NCBI RefSeq assembly: GCF_001634365.1
Contig: NZ_CP014580.1
Span: 124,001-188,000, forward strand
Source of the DNA: Paraburkholderia phytofirmans OLGA172
GTDB taxonomy: Bacteria; Pseudomonadota; Gammaproteobacteria; Burkholderiales; Burkholderiaceae
Reading direction: 5' to 3'
Length of the DNA: 64,000 nucleotides
Each line of letters starts with the position of its first letter. The stretch's first letter is position 1. The translations under genes and the position numbers were made by a program. Positions 35,573 through 43,965 of the stretch are shown piece after piece. The notes below the pieces were generated by a model. It was not told where the DNA came from, ran no database searches, and worked only from the letters and a program-made list of their open reading frames with translations.

Positions 35573-36007
35573 CTAGCTGATCTGCAGGCGCTTCTGTGCT
35601 GAGGGCGCCTTCTTCGGCAATGTCAGCGACAGCACGCCGTCCTGGTACTGCGCCGCCGCCGTCGCTTCATCGACGTCGCTCGCGAGCGAGAACGACCGGC
35701 TGATTGCGCCCGAATAACGTTCGCGTCGCAGCACCCGCTCGCCTTCTTTCAATTCCGTGTTGCGTTCCACCTTCGCGCTGATCGATACGGTGTTGCCGTC
35801 GATCTTCACGTCGATGTCCTTTTTATCGACGCCAGGCAGTTCTGCTTTGACTGTGTACGCGGTATCGCTTTCCGTCACATCGAGCTTCATGTCCGCCAGC
35901 GGTCCGTCATCGCCCGCTGCGATGCCGCGCAGAGGACGGAACAAACCATGAAACAGGTCCGAAACCGGTTCCATCGAGAACGGGTCATAACGTGTCAAGT
36001 TGCTCAT
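35573..36007 (-). CDS. Small heat-shock protein, Hsp20/alpha-crystallin family
   Basis: This 144-residue chaperone has an N-terminal segment MSNLTRYDPFSMEPVSDLFH and an alpha-crystallin domain (about residues 40-135). Visible are MKLDVTESDTAYTVKAELPG, then VDKKDIDVKIDGNTVSISAK. The conserved tail A-x-x-x-x-G-V-L motif appears as YQDGVLSLTLPKK. It holds unfolding proteins for refolding by ATP-dependent chaperones. An exact ANR box (36091) and -10 TAAAGT are positioned for this gene, which suggests oxygen-limited rather than heat control. Ribosome-binding site GAGGAG precedes the start. Confidence 0.95.
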   Translation of the reverse strand: MSNLTRYDPFSMEPVSDLFHGLFRPLRGIAAGDDGPLADMKLDVTESDTAYTVKAELPGVDKKDIDVKIDGNTVSISAKVERNTELKEGERVLRRERYSGAISRSFSLASDVDEATAAAQYQDGVLSLTLPKKAPSAQKRLQIS

Positions 36008-36090
36008 CGTAGCTACTCCTCAAATAGTCCATGATCGCCATGGAAGTCACACTGCCCTAAATAACTTTAGGCCTGTACGTAGAACGTCCG

Positions 36091-36104
36091 TTGATATGTA
36101 TCAA
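36091..36104. promoter_or_regulatory. FNR/ANR box for hsp20
   Basis: TTGATATGTATCAA is an exact match. On the minus strand, TAAAGT (36064-36069) follows after 21 bases and the hsp20 ATG is at 36007. No comparable -10 is seen in the plus direction, so the site most likely serves hsp20 rather than the kinase gene. Confidence 0.8.
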
Positions 36105-36210
36105 TTGACGCGCGTAACCGGAGCGGTTCGCAAAACACTGACCTCCATCAATTCCGGGGGCCCGAGTCTGCTTATGCTGGAACTGCCCTCTTGAATCTGC
36201 GGAGTCATCC

Positions 36211-37911
36211 ATGCTTACCCGATCAACCGCGCCGACTCGCCGGCCGCTTCATGCGCAGCATCGTGAACGCGTCGCCCGCCGCGGTTGGTCGCACATCGAC
36301 GCAGCGTTGCAGCGCCCCTGCTCGTATCGCCATCCGGCGGGGCGCATCCGGCGAATCGAAACCCATATTTCCGTGATCTATCTGGCCGGGCGATTTGCGT
36401 ACAAGATCAAGAAGCCTGTCGACCTGGGATTCGTCGATTTCGCGGACGTGGACGCGAGGCAGCATGACTGTAACGAAGAGGTGCGACTCAACCGGCGGCT
36501 CGCTCGCAGGCTCTATCTCGGCGTGGTGCCAGTCGTGCGCCTCGGTCGCATATTCAAGGTGGACGCACAAGGAACACCCGTGGAGCATGCGGTCCGGATG
36601 AGGCGATTCGACGAACGACAATTGTTTTCCCGTCTGCTCACACGCGGCGAGCTGGGTTTCGCGCAGATAGACCGGGTGGCCGAGCGTCTCGCAGCGTTTC
36701 ACCGCTGCGCCTCCACAACCCCACCGCGCAGCATGCTGGGGACGGCAACTTTCTTGCGCACACAGATGGAGACCGTGCTGACGTCGCTTGAGCGGGAAGC
36801 CGGCACGCTCGTGCGCGCTGGTGTGCGTCAGTGGTGCGAAAGAGAAGCAGCGCGGCTTGCTGGGCATTTTGAAGCGCGGCGCGCCGGCGGGTTCGTGCGC
36901 GAATGCCACGGCGACTTGCACCTCGACAACATCGTGCGCAAAGGAAACGACGCCATCTTGTTCGATTGCATCGAATTCAGCGAGGCCTTCCGCTGGATCG
37001 ACGTGGCTAGCGACCTCGCCTTCCTGATGATGGATCTGCAAGCGCATGGCCGCGACGATCTCGCGTCGGCTCTCCTGAACGGATGGCTGCAACGGACTGG
37101 CGACTTCGGGGTACTCCCGGCGTTGCGCTTCTATCTCGTCTACCGGGCGCTGGTGCGTGCGCTTGTCGAAGTGCTGAAGGCGCGCGGGTCGTCCGCCGCG
37201 CACAGTCTCGCGCGCGCCCACGACTATGTGGCCTGCGCCGCCCGCATGGCAAGCGCGCCACAGCCGTATCTGCTGCTCTGTCACGGCTATTCCGGGTCCG
37301 GCAAATCGGTGGCGAGCGAAGCGCTTGCCAACCGTATCGGCGCAATCCGCCTTTCCAGCGATACGGAGCGCAAACGCCAGCGAGCGTTCGCGCCGCCGGA
37401 TCAGCACGCCCTGCCCGCTGTCGCGTACTCGCGCAAAGCGATCGACTCACACTACGATGCGCTGCTGGAGATTGCGCGCCACATGCTCGAAGCAAGCTAT
37501 CCAGTACTAATGGACGCGACGTTCCTGAAACAGCGGCATCGTGCATCCTTCATCGAGTTGGCGTGCGTATTCGACGTGCCGGTGTTTCTGCTGGATTTCC
37601 ATACGTCTACGCGGCAACTGGCCGAACGCGTACGCAAACGCGCAACGGACCCTGGGCAGTCGTCTGACGCCAATGCAGCGGTGCTGGTCAGGCAACTCGC
37701 CAACGAAGAGCCGCTCACGCCCGACGAAGCCGCATTGACGGTTGCTTTCGATACGGACGTTCCGCTCGGCGCCTTTCAGCACGCGACGTACTGGAAACCG
37801 CTGTTGATCCGCCTGCACCCGAACGGCCCGGTAGAACACGCTGTTCACAACGGCACGCACCATTGGCAGACGAGCGGCTGGGACGCGACAGGTTGCCAGA
37901 GCGTCGCGTGA
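36211..37911 (+). CDS. Bifunctional aminoglycoside-phosphotransferase-like / AAA kinase protein
   Basis: This 566-residue fusion has two parts. Residues about 50-330 are an APH/choline-kinase-like domain with the catalytic loop RECHGDLHLDNIVRKGNDAI (near residue 233) and the metal-binding FDCIEFSEAFRWIDVASDLA. Residues about 350-530 are a P-loop domain with LLCHGYSGSGKSVASEALAN (Walker A near residues 359-366), resembling zeta-toxin/gluconate-kinase folds. The same fusion is known from many proteobacteria and lies among anaerobic stress genes in Burkholderia as I recall. The substrate is unknown; there is no reason to infer antibiotic resistance. The start could also be a few codons downstream. 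Confidence 0.87.
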   Translation: MLTRSTAPTRRPLHAQHRERVARRGWSHIDAALQRPCSYRHPAGRIRRIETHISVIYLAGRFAYKIKKPVDLGFVDFADVDARQHDCNEEVRLNRRLARRLYLGVVPVVRLGRIFKVDAQGTPVEHAVRMRRFDERQLFSRLLTRGELGFAQIDRVAERLAAFHRCASTTPPRSMLGTATFLRTQMETVLTSLEREAGTLVRAGVRQWCEREAARLAGHFEARRAGGFVRECHGDLHLDNIVRKGNDAILFDCIEFSEAFRWIDVASDLAFLMMDLQAHGRDDLASALLNGWLQRTGDFGVLPALRFYLVYRALVRALVEVLKARGSSAAHSLARAHDYVACAARMASAPQPYLLLCHGYSGSGKSVASEALANRIGAIRLSSDTERKRQRAFAPPDQHALPAVAYSRKAIDSHYDALLEIARHMLEASYPVLMDATFLKQRHRASFIELACVFDVPVFLLDFHTSTRQLAERVRKRATDPGQSSDANAAVLVRQLANEEPLTPDEAALTVAFDTDVPLGAFQHATYWKPLLIRLHPNGPVEHAVHNGTHHWQTSGWDATGCQSVA

Positions 37912-37944
37912 AACCGCCTGCGGTCGCAAGGGAACCAAAACGGC

Positions 37945-37958
37945 TTGATCCAGATCAG
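37945..37958. promoter_or_regulatory. Near-consensus ANR box upstream of universal stress protein
   Basis: TTGATCCAGATCAG differs from the consensus at one position. It lies 62 bases before the usp ATG at 38020, with GATGAT about 22 bases downstream as a possible -10. Confidence 0.6.
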
Positions 37959-38019
37959 TATTCCCCACCCGTTCGTTGCCGATGATGAACGCATACGGTT
38001 CCCATCGACGAGGTCTGAC

Positions 38020-38532
38020 ATGTATCGACACATTCTTGCCGCCATCGACGGCAGTGAAACATCCGCACAAGCGTTCGACGCCGCCCTGCAACTCGCCCGC
38101 GAGTCCGGCGCGGAGTTGCAGCCACTTTATGTCGTCGACGTGCCAACGATGGTCTATGACGCCCCCGGCTACGATCCGAGCATCGTTCGCGACGCCTTCC
38201 TCGCGGAAGGCAAACATGTGGCCGACAACGCGCTTGCACGGATGAAGCACGACAGCGTCCAGGGGGCGCCGCGGATTATCGAAACTAATCTGGTTGACGG
38301 CGATTACGATGTCGCCCACTGCATCCTTCATGCGGCCGAGCATCTGAAAGCCGATCTCGTCGTGATGGGAACACACGGCCGGCGCGGCGTTCGGCGGCTC
38401 GTGCTCGGCAGCGTCGCGGAGCGCTTTTTGCGGATCGCGCAATGTCCGGTCCTGATGATCTCGGCGCACAGCGCTCCCGAAGCGGCGACTGACGCCGCGG
38501 GTGCAGCCGAACGCGAAAAAAAGTCGACCTGA
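38020..38532 (+). CDS. Universal stress protein (UspA family, ATP-binding type)
   Basis: The ATG at 38020 (MYRHILAAIDGSETSAQAFD) is chosen over an upstream start at 37945 that lies inside the ANR box. The single 170-residue Usp domain shows the canonical start 'ILAAIDGS' and the nucleotide-binding motif VMGTHGRRGVRRLVLGSVAE (G-x2-G-x9-G-S, residues about 116-135), so it should bind ATP. CPVLMIS ends the domain. Usp proteins accumulate under growth arrest and low oxygen. The upstream near-consensus ANR box fits. Confidence 0.92.
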   Translation: MYRHILAAIDGSETSAQAFDAALQLARESGAELQPLYVVDVPTMVYDAPGYDPSIVRDAFLAEGKHVADNALARMKHDSVQGAPRIIETNLVDGDYDVAHCILHAAEHLKADLVVMGTHGRRGVRRLVLGSVAERFLRIAQCPVLMISAHSAPEAATDAAGAAEREKKST

Positions 38533-38683
38533 CCTGCAGGACCCTGATCGTCTTTATCGACCATAGCGCCCGTGGCAATGCTCTTGTCGGGTTCGAACTC
38601 GATCTGGCGCAACGGAATGGCGCTCATGCAGGATTCGGGTCGGTGGTCCCCGTGAACACATGATGTCAATACCAGAGATCCCG

Positions 38684-39670
38684 TCAACGGATTGCCAGCA
38701 CCGCGGCCCCCGTCAGCTTCCCCTCCCGCAGATCGGCAAGCGCCCGGTTGGCCTCGCCCAGCGGATAACGCGTCGTTTCGATGTCGAGCGGAATCTCGGC
38801 GGCCAGACGCATGAACGCAAGCCCGTCTTCTCGCGTGAGATTGGCCACCGACACCACGCGACGCTCGCCCCATAGAAAGGCATACGGAAAGGACGGGATG
38901 TCGCTCATGTGAATCCCGCCACACACCACAATGCCGCCTTTCACCACCGCCTTCAGGGCGATCGGCACGAGCGCGCCGACTGGCGCGAAGAGCATCGCAG
39001 CGTCGAGTTCGTCCGGCGCCGCTTCGTTGCTGCTGCCGGCCCACGTCGCGCCGAGGCGCAGCGCGAGCTGTTGAGCCGCCACGTCGCCGTCACGCGTGAA
39101 GGCATAAACTGTGCGCCCCTGATAAAGCGCGATCTGGGCGACGATATGCGCGGCTGCGCCAAAGCCGTAGATGCCGATCCGCTCTGCGTCGCCGGCCATG
39201 GCCAGCGTGCGATAGCCGATGAGCCCCGCGCACAGGAGTGGCGCCGCGTCCACGTCCGAATATCGGTCAGGCAGATGAAAGCAGTAACGGCTGTCGGCGA
39301 CCGTGCGCTCGGCGTATCCGCCGTCGATCGTATACCCCGTAAAACCCGGTTCATCGCACAGATTCTCGCGACCGGAGAGACAGTAACGGCAGTGACCACA
39401 GGTATGGCCTACCCATGGCACGCCGATCCGTTCCCCCACACGGAAACCGCTTACTCCCGCCCCCACCGCCGCAACGGTGCCGACGATTTCATGGCCCGGG
39501 ATCACCGGCCGCTTTGGATGGGGCAGTTCATGGTCAATCAAATGCAGGTCGGTACGGCAAATACCGCATGCGTGGACGTCGATCAGCAACTGGCCCGCGG
39601 CCGGCACAGGATCTGGAACCTGCAGGTCGCGCAGCCCCTCCCCGGTATCGTCGAATACCATTGCGCGCAT
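38684..39670 (-). CDS. Zinc-dependent alcohol dehydrogenase (MDR family)
   Basis: The ATG at 39670 (MRAMVFDDTGEGLRDLQVPD) gives 328 residues, the usual length. An upstream ATG at 39706 would overlap the preceding small gene. The catalytic zinc site is visible as HACGICRTDLHL and GHEIVGTVAAVGAG. The structural zinc loop holds four Cys (CGHCRYCLSGRENLCDEPGF). The nucleotide-binding turn is less canonical (IGIYGFGAAAHIVAQIAL). It probably interconverts alcohols and aldehydes with NAD(P)H, useful for disposing of reductant when oxygen is limiting. No clear ANR box precedes it. Confidence 0.9.
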   Translation of the reverse strand: MRAMVFDDTGEGLRDLQVPDPVPAAGQLLIDVHACGICRTDLHLIDHELPHPKRPVIPGHEIVGTVAAVGAGVSGFRVGERIGVPWVGHTCGHCRYCLSGRENLCDEPGFTGYTIDGGYAERTVADSRYCFHLPDRYSDVDAAPLLCAGLIGYRTLAMAGDAERIGIYGFGAAAHIVAQIALYQGRTVYAFTRDGDVAAQQLALRLGATWAGSSNEAAPDELDAAMLFAPVGALVPIALKAVVKGGIVVCGGIHMSDIPSFPYAFLWGERRVVSVANLTREDGLAFMRLAAEIPLDIETTRYPLGEANRALADLREGKLTGAAVLAIR

Positions 39671-39671
39671 C

Positions 39672-39899
39672 TCACACCTCTCTTGCGTGATGGTTGCCGC
39701 TGGCACGGTTGTGGGAGGCGCTCTGCCTCACCTTGTCGGATACGCGTTTGATCGCGATGACCTGAATATAGTCGTGGACACGCGCACCGGCCGACAGACG
39801 ACTGATTTCATCGCCCACCATGCGGGTCAGATCGTCTTCGCTCAGCGCCGTCCCTCGTGCGATTTCGAGCAGCGGCATCAATAGTTTATCGCGAGGCAT
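39672..39899 (-). CDS. DUF3562-like small protein
   Basis: This 75-residue protein (MPRDKLLMPLLEIARGTALS) matches the pattern I recall for DUF3562, a Burkholderiales family: an N-terminal helix followed by VGDEISRLSAGARVHDYIQV and AIKRVSDKVR. It ends two bases before the alcohol dehydrogenase start on the same strand, so the two are likely cotranscribed. No biochemical role is known to me. Confidence 0.65.
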   Translation of the reverse strand: MPRDKLLMPLLEIARGTALSEDDLTRMVGDEISRLSAGARVHDYIQVIAIKRVSDKVRQSASHNRASGNHHAREV

Positions 39900-40043
39900 G
39901 AGGGGACTCCGGGTGGGAAAAGATACGGCACGTGGATGTACATCTTCAATATGTCATCTTCATTCAACGCAACGGCGCAATCGGAAGTCGTGTCGAAACC
40001 GCCGCCCATTAAATGAAGCGTCTCTGCCCTGCTCTCACGCAGC

Positions 40044-40322
40044 TCACTCGCAGAAACGGAAATAGCCGCTATGCAACAGTACCGGCTTGCCGCCGAGTTC
40101 ACTCAGCATCCGCTGCGCGGCGTGTTCGATCGCGCGCCGATTGGCATCGAAGGCACCGATCAGGTCGTCTTCGCGCAGCGATGCAGCTCTGAAATGATCT
40201 TCCAGCGCTTCAGCGGTGATCGCGCACCGGATGCGTTCACCATTGACCACGGCAGGGAAAGCCAGAACGGGATCCGGCCCGCCATACTCAGGGCGCTCCT
40301 GGGGAAAAGTGATATTCATCAT
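40044..40322 (-). CDS. DUF1488 family protein
   Basis: This 92-residue protein begins MMNITFPQERPEYGGPDPVL; the second Met is an equally good start. The DUF1488 pattern is visible: VLAFPAVVNGERIRCAITAE, then ALEDHFRAA and a C-terminal FDANRRAIEHAAQRMLSELG. The family is small, soluble and uncharacterised. It lies upstream of the DUF3562 and alcohol dehydrogenase genes on the same strand with a gap of about 145 bases in which I see no gene. Confidence 0.75.
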   Translation of the reverse strand: MMNITFPQERPEYGGPDPVLAFPAVVNGERIRCAITAEALEDHFRAASLREDDLIGAFDANRRAIEHAAQRMLSELGGKPVLLHSGYFRFCE

Positions 40323-40398
40323 GTCGTACCTCGGCTCGTATGCGGTCCTATGCTCACCTGCCCGGCAGGGCCCGACCGGTTGCGTAACGGAGGTGTTC

Positions 40399-41100
40399 CT
40401 ACATTGCTGGCAAAGTCATGGGAAATTCAATGTGACTCTTGACGCCCTTGACCCCATACACGCTCTCCGCTGCGACACAGATTGCGCGTCGTTCTTCTTC
40501 CGACTGGACAACGGCCCACAGATGCACGATGCCTTCCTTGACGATCACGTTCTGACTGGGCTGCGCCCAACGATGATTGCTGAGTTCGCGCACGATCGCG
40601 TCGTGAATTTGCTGGTCGCTGGATGCAACCGGTAACGCGTCAGCTGGGACGCTCGCGAGTGCGCGAATCAGATTGGAGCGACTGACGATCCCAACCAGCT
40701 TTCCGTCACGCATGACGGGCACGCGCTTGATCCGCCGCCGTTCCAGCAGATTCGCGATCTCGGCGAGGGGGGTGTCCTCCGCAACCGACACGACTGTACC
40801 GCTCATGACGTCGCGCACCGTGCGCGCGTGTTCCTTGACATACGTGCTCGCGAGTTCACGGGTCGATGCAAGGAAGTCAAGCCACCATGATCGTCTCTGC
40901 CCGTTGGCCTCGGCGTCAGTGTCGATTTCCGTTCGATGCAGCAGATCGCCTTCGCTTATCATGCCTATTACCTGCCCGGCCGTGTCAACCACGGGCATGC
41001 CACTAATGTGGTTCTCAGCAAGTAGTTTCGCCGCCGCTTGCACGGTCATTTCAGGTATTGCAACCAGGACCGATGGGGTCATTACGTCGAGGGCACGCAT
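40399..41100 (-). CDS. CBS-pair and BON domain protein
   Basis: This 233-residue protein opens with two CBS domains: VMTPSVLVAIPEMTVQAAAK, ENHISGMPVVDTAGQVIGMI, then DVMSGTVVSVAEDTPLAEIA, LLERRRIKRVPVMRDGKLVG. A C-terminal BON domain follows (VIVKEGIVHLWAVVQSEEER, residues about 165-228). CBS pairs usually bind adenosine nucleotides, so this may sense energy charge and act at the envelope; that is inference. The start has GGAGAAACTT upstream. It follows the lipoprotein gene by 30 bases on the same strand, forming a likely operon. Confidence 0.88.
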   Translation of the reverse strand: MRALDVMTPSVLVAIPEMTVQAAAKLLAENHISGMPVVDTAGQVIGMISEGDLLHRTEIDTDAEANGQRRSWWLDFLASTRELASTYVKEHARTVRDVMSGTVVSVAEDTPLAEIANLLERRRIKRVPVMRDGKLVGIVSRSNLIRALASVPADALPVASSDQQIHDAIVRELSNHRWAQPSQNVIVKEGIVHLWAVVQSEEERRAICVAAESVYGVKGVKSHIEFPMTLPAM

Positions 41101-41130
41101 AAGTTTCTCCTTCAGAAAGTATCATGATCG

Positions 41131-41595
41131 TCATCGCACTTCGCCTACCACGCCGCGAAAATTCATCTCCGCACGCCTGATCTGGTCTGCACATATCCCG
41201 TAAGTCCATGCCGGGTCGCCATCACTCGCGTACATGCCGCGGCACATGCCTTTCAGCCGGACTGTCGTCGTGCCGCTATCATCGGTGGTCCGCTCGGCCC
41301 AGAAATAGGCAACGCCCGATTCGTGGGGCGCTTCGGTCTCAATCACCGAATCGTTGAGGCGGCTGATCGGCGTTCTCGAGTAGAGCTGCACATAAAGCCG
41401 CGTGCGGTTCCAGATTTCATCGCACGCCATGCGTGAACTACAGGTCACCCACGCCTGTTCTCGTGCCTCCTGAAGCTGCGTTTCGGTGCTCCGGAACGCA
41501 ATCATCTGGTTTGCCGTGGTGCAGGCCGCAAGGCCGGCCGTCATCAGCAGGAACAGGACCTTGGTCAAATCAACCGACAGGCGGATGCCTTTCAT
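41131..41595 (-). CDS. Putative lipoprotein
   Basis: From the ATG at 41595 the 154-residue product has a signal peptide with a lipobox (KVLFLLMTAGLAACTTANQM; Cys at about residue 25), so it should be anchored in the envelope. The mature part contains Cys residues that could pair (AWVTCSSRMACDEIWNRTRL and LKGMCRGM; GICADQIRRAEMNF) and has no recognised domain. It precedes the CBS-BON gene by 30 bases. A TTGAC-N4-GTCAA site with a well-placed -10 lies upstream. Confidence 0.72.
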   Translation of the reverse strand: MKGIRLSVDLTKVLFLLMTAGLAACTTANQMIAFRSTETQLQEAREQAWVTCSSRMACDEIWNRTRLYVQLYSRTPISRLNDSVIETEAPHESGVAYFWAERTTDDSGTTTVRLKGMCRGMYASDGDPAWTYGICADQIRRAEMNFRGVVGEVR

Positions 41596-41821
41596 CTCAG
41601 TTCGCTCAGCGCACAATATAGGAATCGAGTTTTCGCGCTGACAGTCGCCGGCGCAGCAAGAACTACCAAGAAAACAGACGGACAGATAGCAAAATCCGGC
41701 TGCGGTGTCGAAAAGTAGTCCTGGTCTTCTACCGTTTGTCAGCGGGTCATATAACTGTGCAAATGGCCGGCCGCCTGCGTATATCGTGGAAACCAGTCTA
41801 CGTGCAGGTTCGTCGCCAGAA

Positions 41822-41835
41822 TTGACAAAGGTCAA
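41822..41835. promoter_or_regulatory. Symmetric ANR-like site upstream of lipoprotein gene
   Basis: TTGACAAAGGTCAA is a perfect inverted repeat with half-sites TTGAC/GTCAA, differing from the FNR consensus by one symmetric base. On the minus strand TAGACT (41795-41800) follows after 21 bases, in the direction of the lipoprotein and CBS-BON genes. Confidence 0.45.
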
Positions 41836-41889
41836 CTGCGCCGCGTGTCAGTAGCACCGGTTGGCAGTTGGCGCGGATGGCCCGCTTTC

Positions 41890-41903
41890 TTGATCTAGCT
41901 CAA
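41890..41903. promoter_or_regulatory. Near-consensus ANR box upstream of cyd operon
   Basis: TTGATCTAGCTCAA differs from consensus at one base. It lies about 165 bases before cydP. The -10 position is weak (TGAAGA). ANR/FNR control of cyd genes is well established in other bacteria, which supports the site. Confidence 0.6.
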
Positions 41904-42065
41904 CAGCACCAATAGAGCCTGTCGTGAAGATGTGACCTATCGATCCGATGGCGCAGCCTGCAACCGCAGATCGTCTGCATCCCGGATCGTCACGTGCTCG
42001 CCAAGCCGCCTCCGCGGCTTGACTCCGACCGGAAAAGCCGGTGTGAAGCAGTCCGTCGACCGATC

Positions 42066-42326
42066 ATGACCATAACGCTGAACGACAGGAATCCACCTCG
42101 TCCTGCCCTGCATGCGCGACTCGCCGGCTGGGTGCGCGGCCCCACCTTCGGGCGAGATATCGTCATTGTGCTTGCCATCAAATTTTCACTCCTGATGGTA
42201 CTGAAGTACACCTTCTTCAATCATCCGCTGGCGGAGACCATGTCCATGCCGCCTGCACTCGTCGCGCAGGCACTGCTTTCGGTACCTGCCTCGCATCCGT
42301 CTCAAGGTGAACAACATGCCCGTTAG
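42066..42326 (+). CDS. cydP: Cytochrome bd oxidase small subunit CydP
   Basis: This 86-residue protein starts at the ATG at 42066 (MTITLNDRNPPRPALHARLA). It has a single transmembrane helix preceded by a charged segment: GPTFGRDIVIVLAIKFSLLM, then VLKYTFFNHPLAE. This pattern is typical of the CydP family annotated next to cydA in beta- and gammaproteobacteria. It overlaps the start of cydA by 11 bases, so translation is probably coupled. The role is thought to be assembly or stabilisation of the bd complex. Confidence 0.8.
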   Translation: MTITLNDRNPPRPALHARLAGWVRGPTFGRDIVIVLAIKFSLLMVLKYTFFNHPLAETMSMPPALVAQALLSVPASHPSQGEQHAR

Positions 42327-43911
42327 CGAAGTCGTCGATCTATCGCGTCTCCAGTTTGCGGTGACAGCGCTTTATCACTTTCTCTTCGTACCCCTTACGC
42401 TCGGCCTGTCGTGGCTGCTCGTCATCATGGAAGCCGTCTACGTGATGACCGGCAAGCAGATCTACAAGGACATGACACAGTTCTGGGGAAAGCTGTTCGG
42501 CATCAACTTCGCCATGGGCGTGACGACCGGTCTCACGCTGGAGTTCCAGTTCGGTACCAACTGGTCCTACTACTCGCATTACGTCGGCGATATTTTCGGC
42601 GTGCCGCTCGCCGTCGAAGGGCTGATGGCGTTCTTCCTCGAATCGACTTTCGTCGGCCTGTTTTTCTTCGGCTGGAACCGTCTGTCGAGAGTGCAGCATC
42701 TGATCGTCACCTTCCTTGTTGCAGTGGGCTCGAATCTCTCCGCGCTGTGGATTCTGGTGGCCAACGGCTGGATGAACAATCCAGTCGGCGCCGAGTTTAA
42801 CTATGAAACCATGCGGATGGAACTGTCGAGCATCTTCGCCGTACTGTTCAACCCGGTTGCCCAGGTCAAGTTCGTGCATACGGTATCGGCCGGTTACGTC
42901 ACGGCGTCGATGTTCGTGCTCGGCATCTCGTCGTGGTATCTGCTCAAGCGCCGCGACACCGAATTCGCGCTGCGCTCGTTTGCGATCGCAGCGGGTTTCG
43001 GGCTTGCATCGACGCTCTGCGTGATCGTGCTCGGCGATGAATCCGGCTACCGCACCGGCGAAGTCCAGCAGGTCAAACTCGCCGCCATTGAGTCGGAATG
43101 GGAAACAGCGCCAGCGCCGGCCCCGTTTACGATCTTCGGCATACCGAATCAGCAGGAAGAAAGGACCGACTACGCCATCCGGGTTCCCTACGCGCTCGGC
43201 ATCATCGCGACGCGTTCGTTCGATGAGCCTGTACTGGGACTGAAAGATCTGATCGCGCAAAACGAACTGCGCATCAAGGACGGCATGATCGCGTACGGCG
43301 CGTTGCAGCAACTCAAACAAGGCAATGCCACCGACGACGCCAAGGCCGCCTTCGCGCTCCACAAGGACAATCTCGGCTACGCCCTGATGCTCAAGCAGTT
43401 CACGGCCAACGTCACCGACGCGACGCCGGCCCAGATCGCCCAGGCGGCCAGGAAAACCATCCCGCCCGTGTTGCCGGTGTTCTTCTCCTTCCGGATCATG
43501 GTGGGCCTCGGCATCCTGTTCCTCTCGACCTTCGTGCTGGCGTTCTGGTTCTGCGCGCAGCGTTCGCTGCTGCTCGACAAGCGCCGCTGGTTCCTGCGCT
43601 GGGCGCTGTGGGCGATTCCGCTGCCGTGGCTCGCGGCGGAGTTCGGCTGGGTGGTCGCCGAAGTGGGGCGTCAACCGTGGACCATCGCCGGCATCCTGCC
43701 CACCGCATTGTCTGCCTCTAGCCTGACGGCCACCGACCTGTATCTGAGTATCGGCGGCTTCGTGGTGTTCTACACGGCGCTCTTCGTGATCGAGATCACA
43801 CTGATGTTCAAGTACGCGCGCCGCGGCCCGTCGTCACTGCATACGGGGCGCTACCACCACGAATCGCCGCCGGCTCAGCCGTCCAAGCCGCTGACCACCA
43901 CGGCCGCATGA
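42316..43911 (+). CDS. cydA: Cytochrome bd ubiquinol oxidase subunit I
   Basis: The ATG at 42316 (MPVSEVVDLSRLQFAVTALY) has AAGGTGA ahead of it and gives 531 residues. Heme ligands are in place: the His in ALYHFLFVPLTL, the His in VKFVHTVSAGYVTASMFV and the Met in FFSFRIMVGLG. The quinol-site Lys and Glu are in QQVKLAAIESEW. The long Q-loop (DEPVLGLKDLIAQNELRIKD and following) is of the E. coli CydA type, not the short cyanide-insensitive type. The enzyme oxidises ubiquinol and reduces oxygen with very high affinity, which suits microaerobic growth. Confidence 0.96.
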   Translation: MPVSEVVDLSRLQFAVTALYHFLFVPLTLGLSWLLVIMEAVYVMTGKQIYKDMTQFWGKLFGINFAMGVTTGLTLEFQFGTNWSYYSHYVGDIFGVPLAVEGLMAFFLESTFVGLFFFGWNRLSRVQHLIVTFLVAVGSNLSALWILVANGWMNNPVGAEFNYETMRMELSSIFAVLFNPVAQVKFVHTVSAGYVTASMFVLGISSWYLLKRRDTEFALRSFAIAAGFGLASTLCVIVLGDESGYRTGEVQQVKLAAIESEWETAPAPAPFTIFGIPNQQEERTDYAIRVPYALGIIATRSFDEPVLGLKDLIAQNELRIKDGMIAYGALQQLKQGNATDDAKAAFALHKDNLGYALMLKQFTANVTDATPAQIAQAARKTIPPVLPVFFSFRIMVGLGILFLSTFVLAFWFCAQRSLLLDKRRWFLRWALWAIPLPWLAAEFGWVVAEVGRQPWTIAGILPTALSASSLTATDLYLSIGGFVVFYTALFVIEITLMFKYARRGPSSLHTGRYHHESPPAQPSKPLTTTAA

Positions 43912-43965
43912 CTCGCCACCGCGCTCCGCAAGCTGCAAAAGCTGTGTATAAAGGGAAAAATCATC

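Noticed and set aside
36223..38469. Minus-strand open frames opposite the APH-AAA and usp genes
   Set aside because: They mirror the third codon positions of well-supported plus-strand genes and contain no recognisable domain.
39748..39761. TTGATCGCGATGAC as an ANR box for the alcohol dehydrogenase
   Set aside because: The second half-site is broken at two positions and the sequence lies within the coding region of the DUF3562 gene.
39878..40102. 74-codon minus-strand ORF between DUF3562 and DUF1488 genes
   Set aside because: It overlaps the C-terminus of the DUF1488 gene in another frame, lacks a ribosome-binding site and has no family resemblance.
42340..43674. Long open frame (444 codons) on the minus strand opposite cydA
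   Set aside because: It is a high-GC shadow of cydA: composition is His/Arg/Gln-rich without any domain, and the sense strand encodes an unmistakable CydA.
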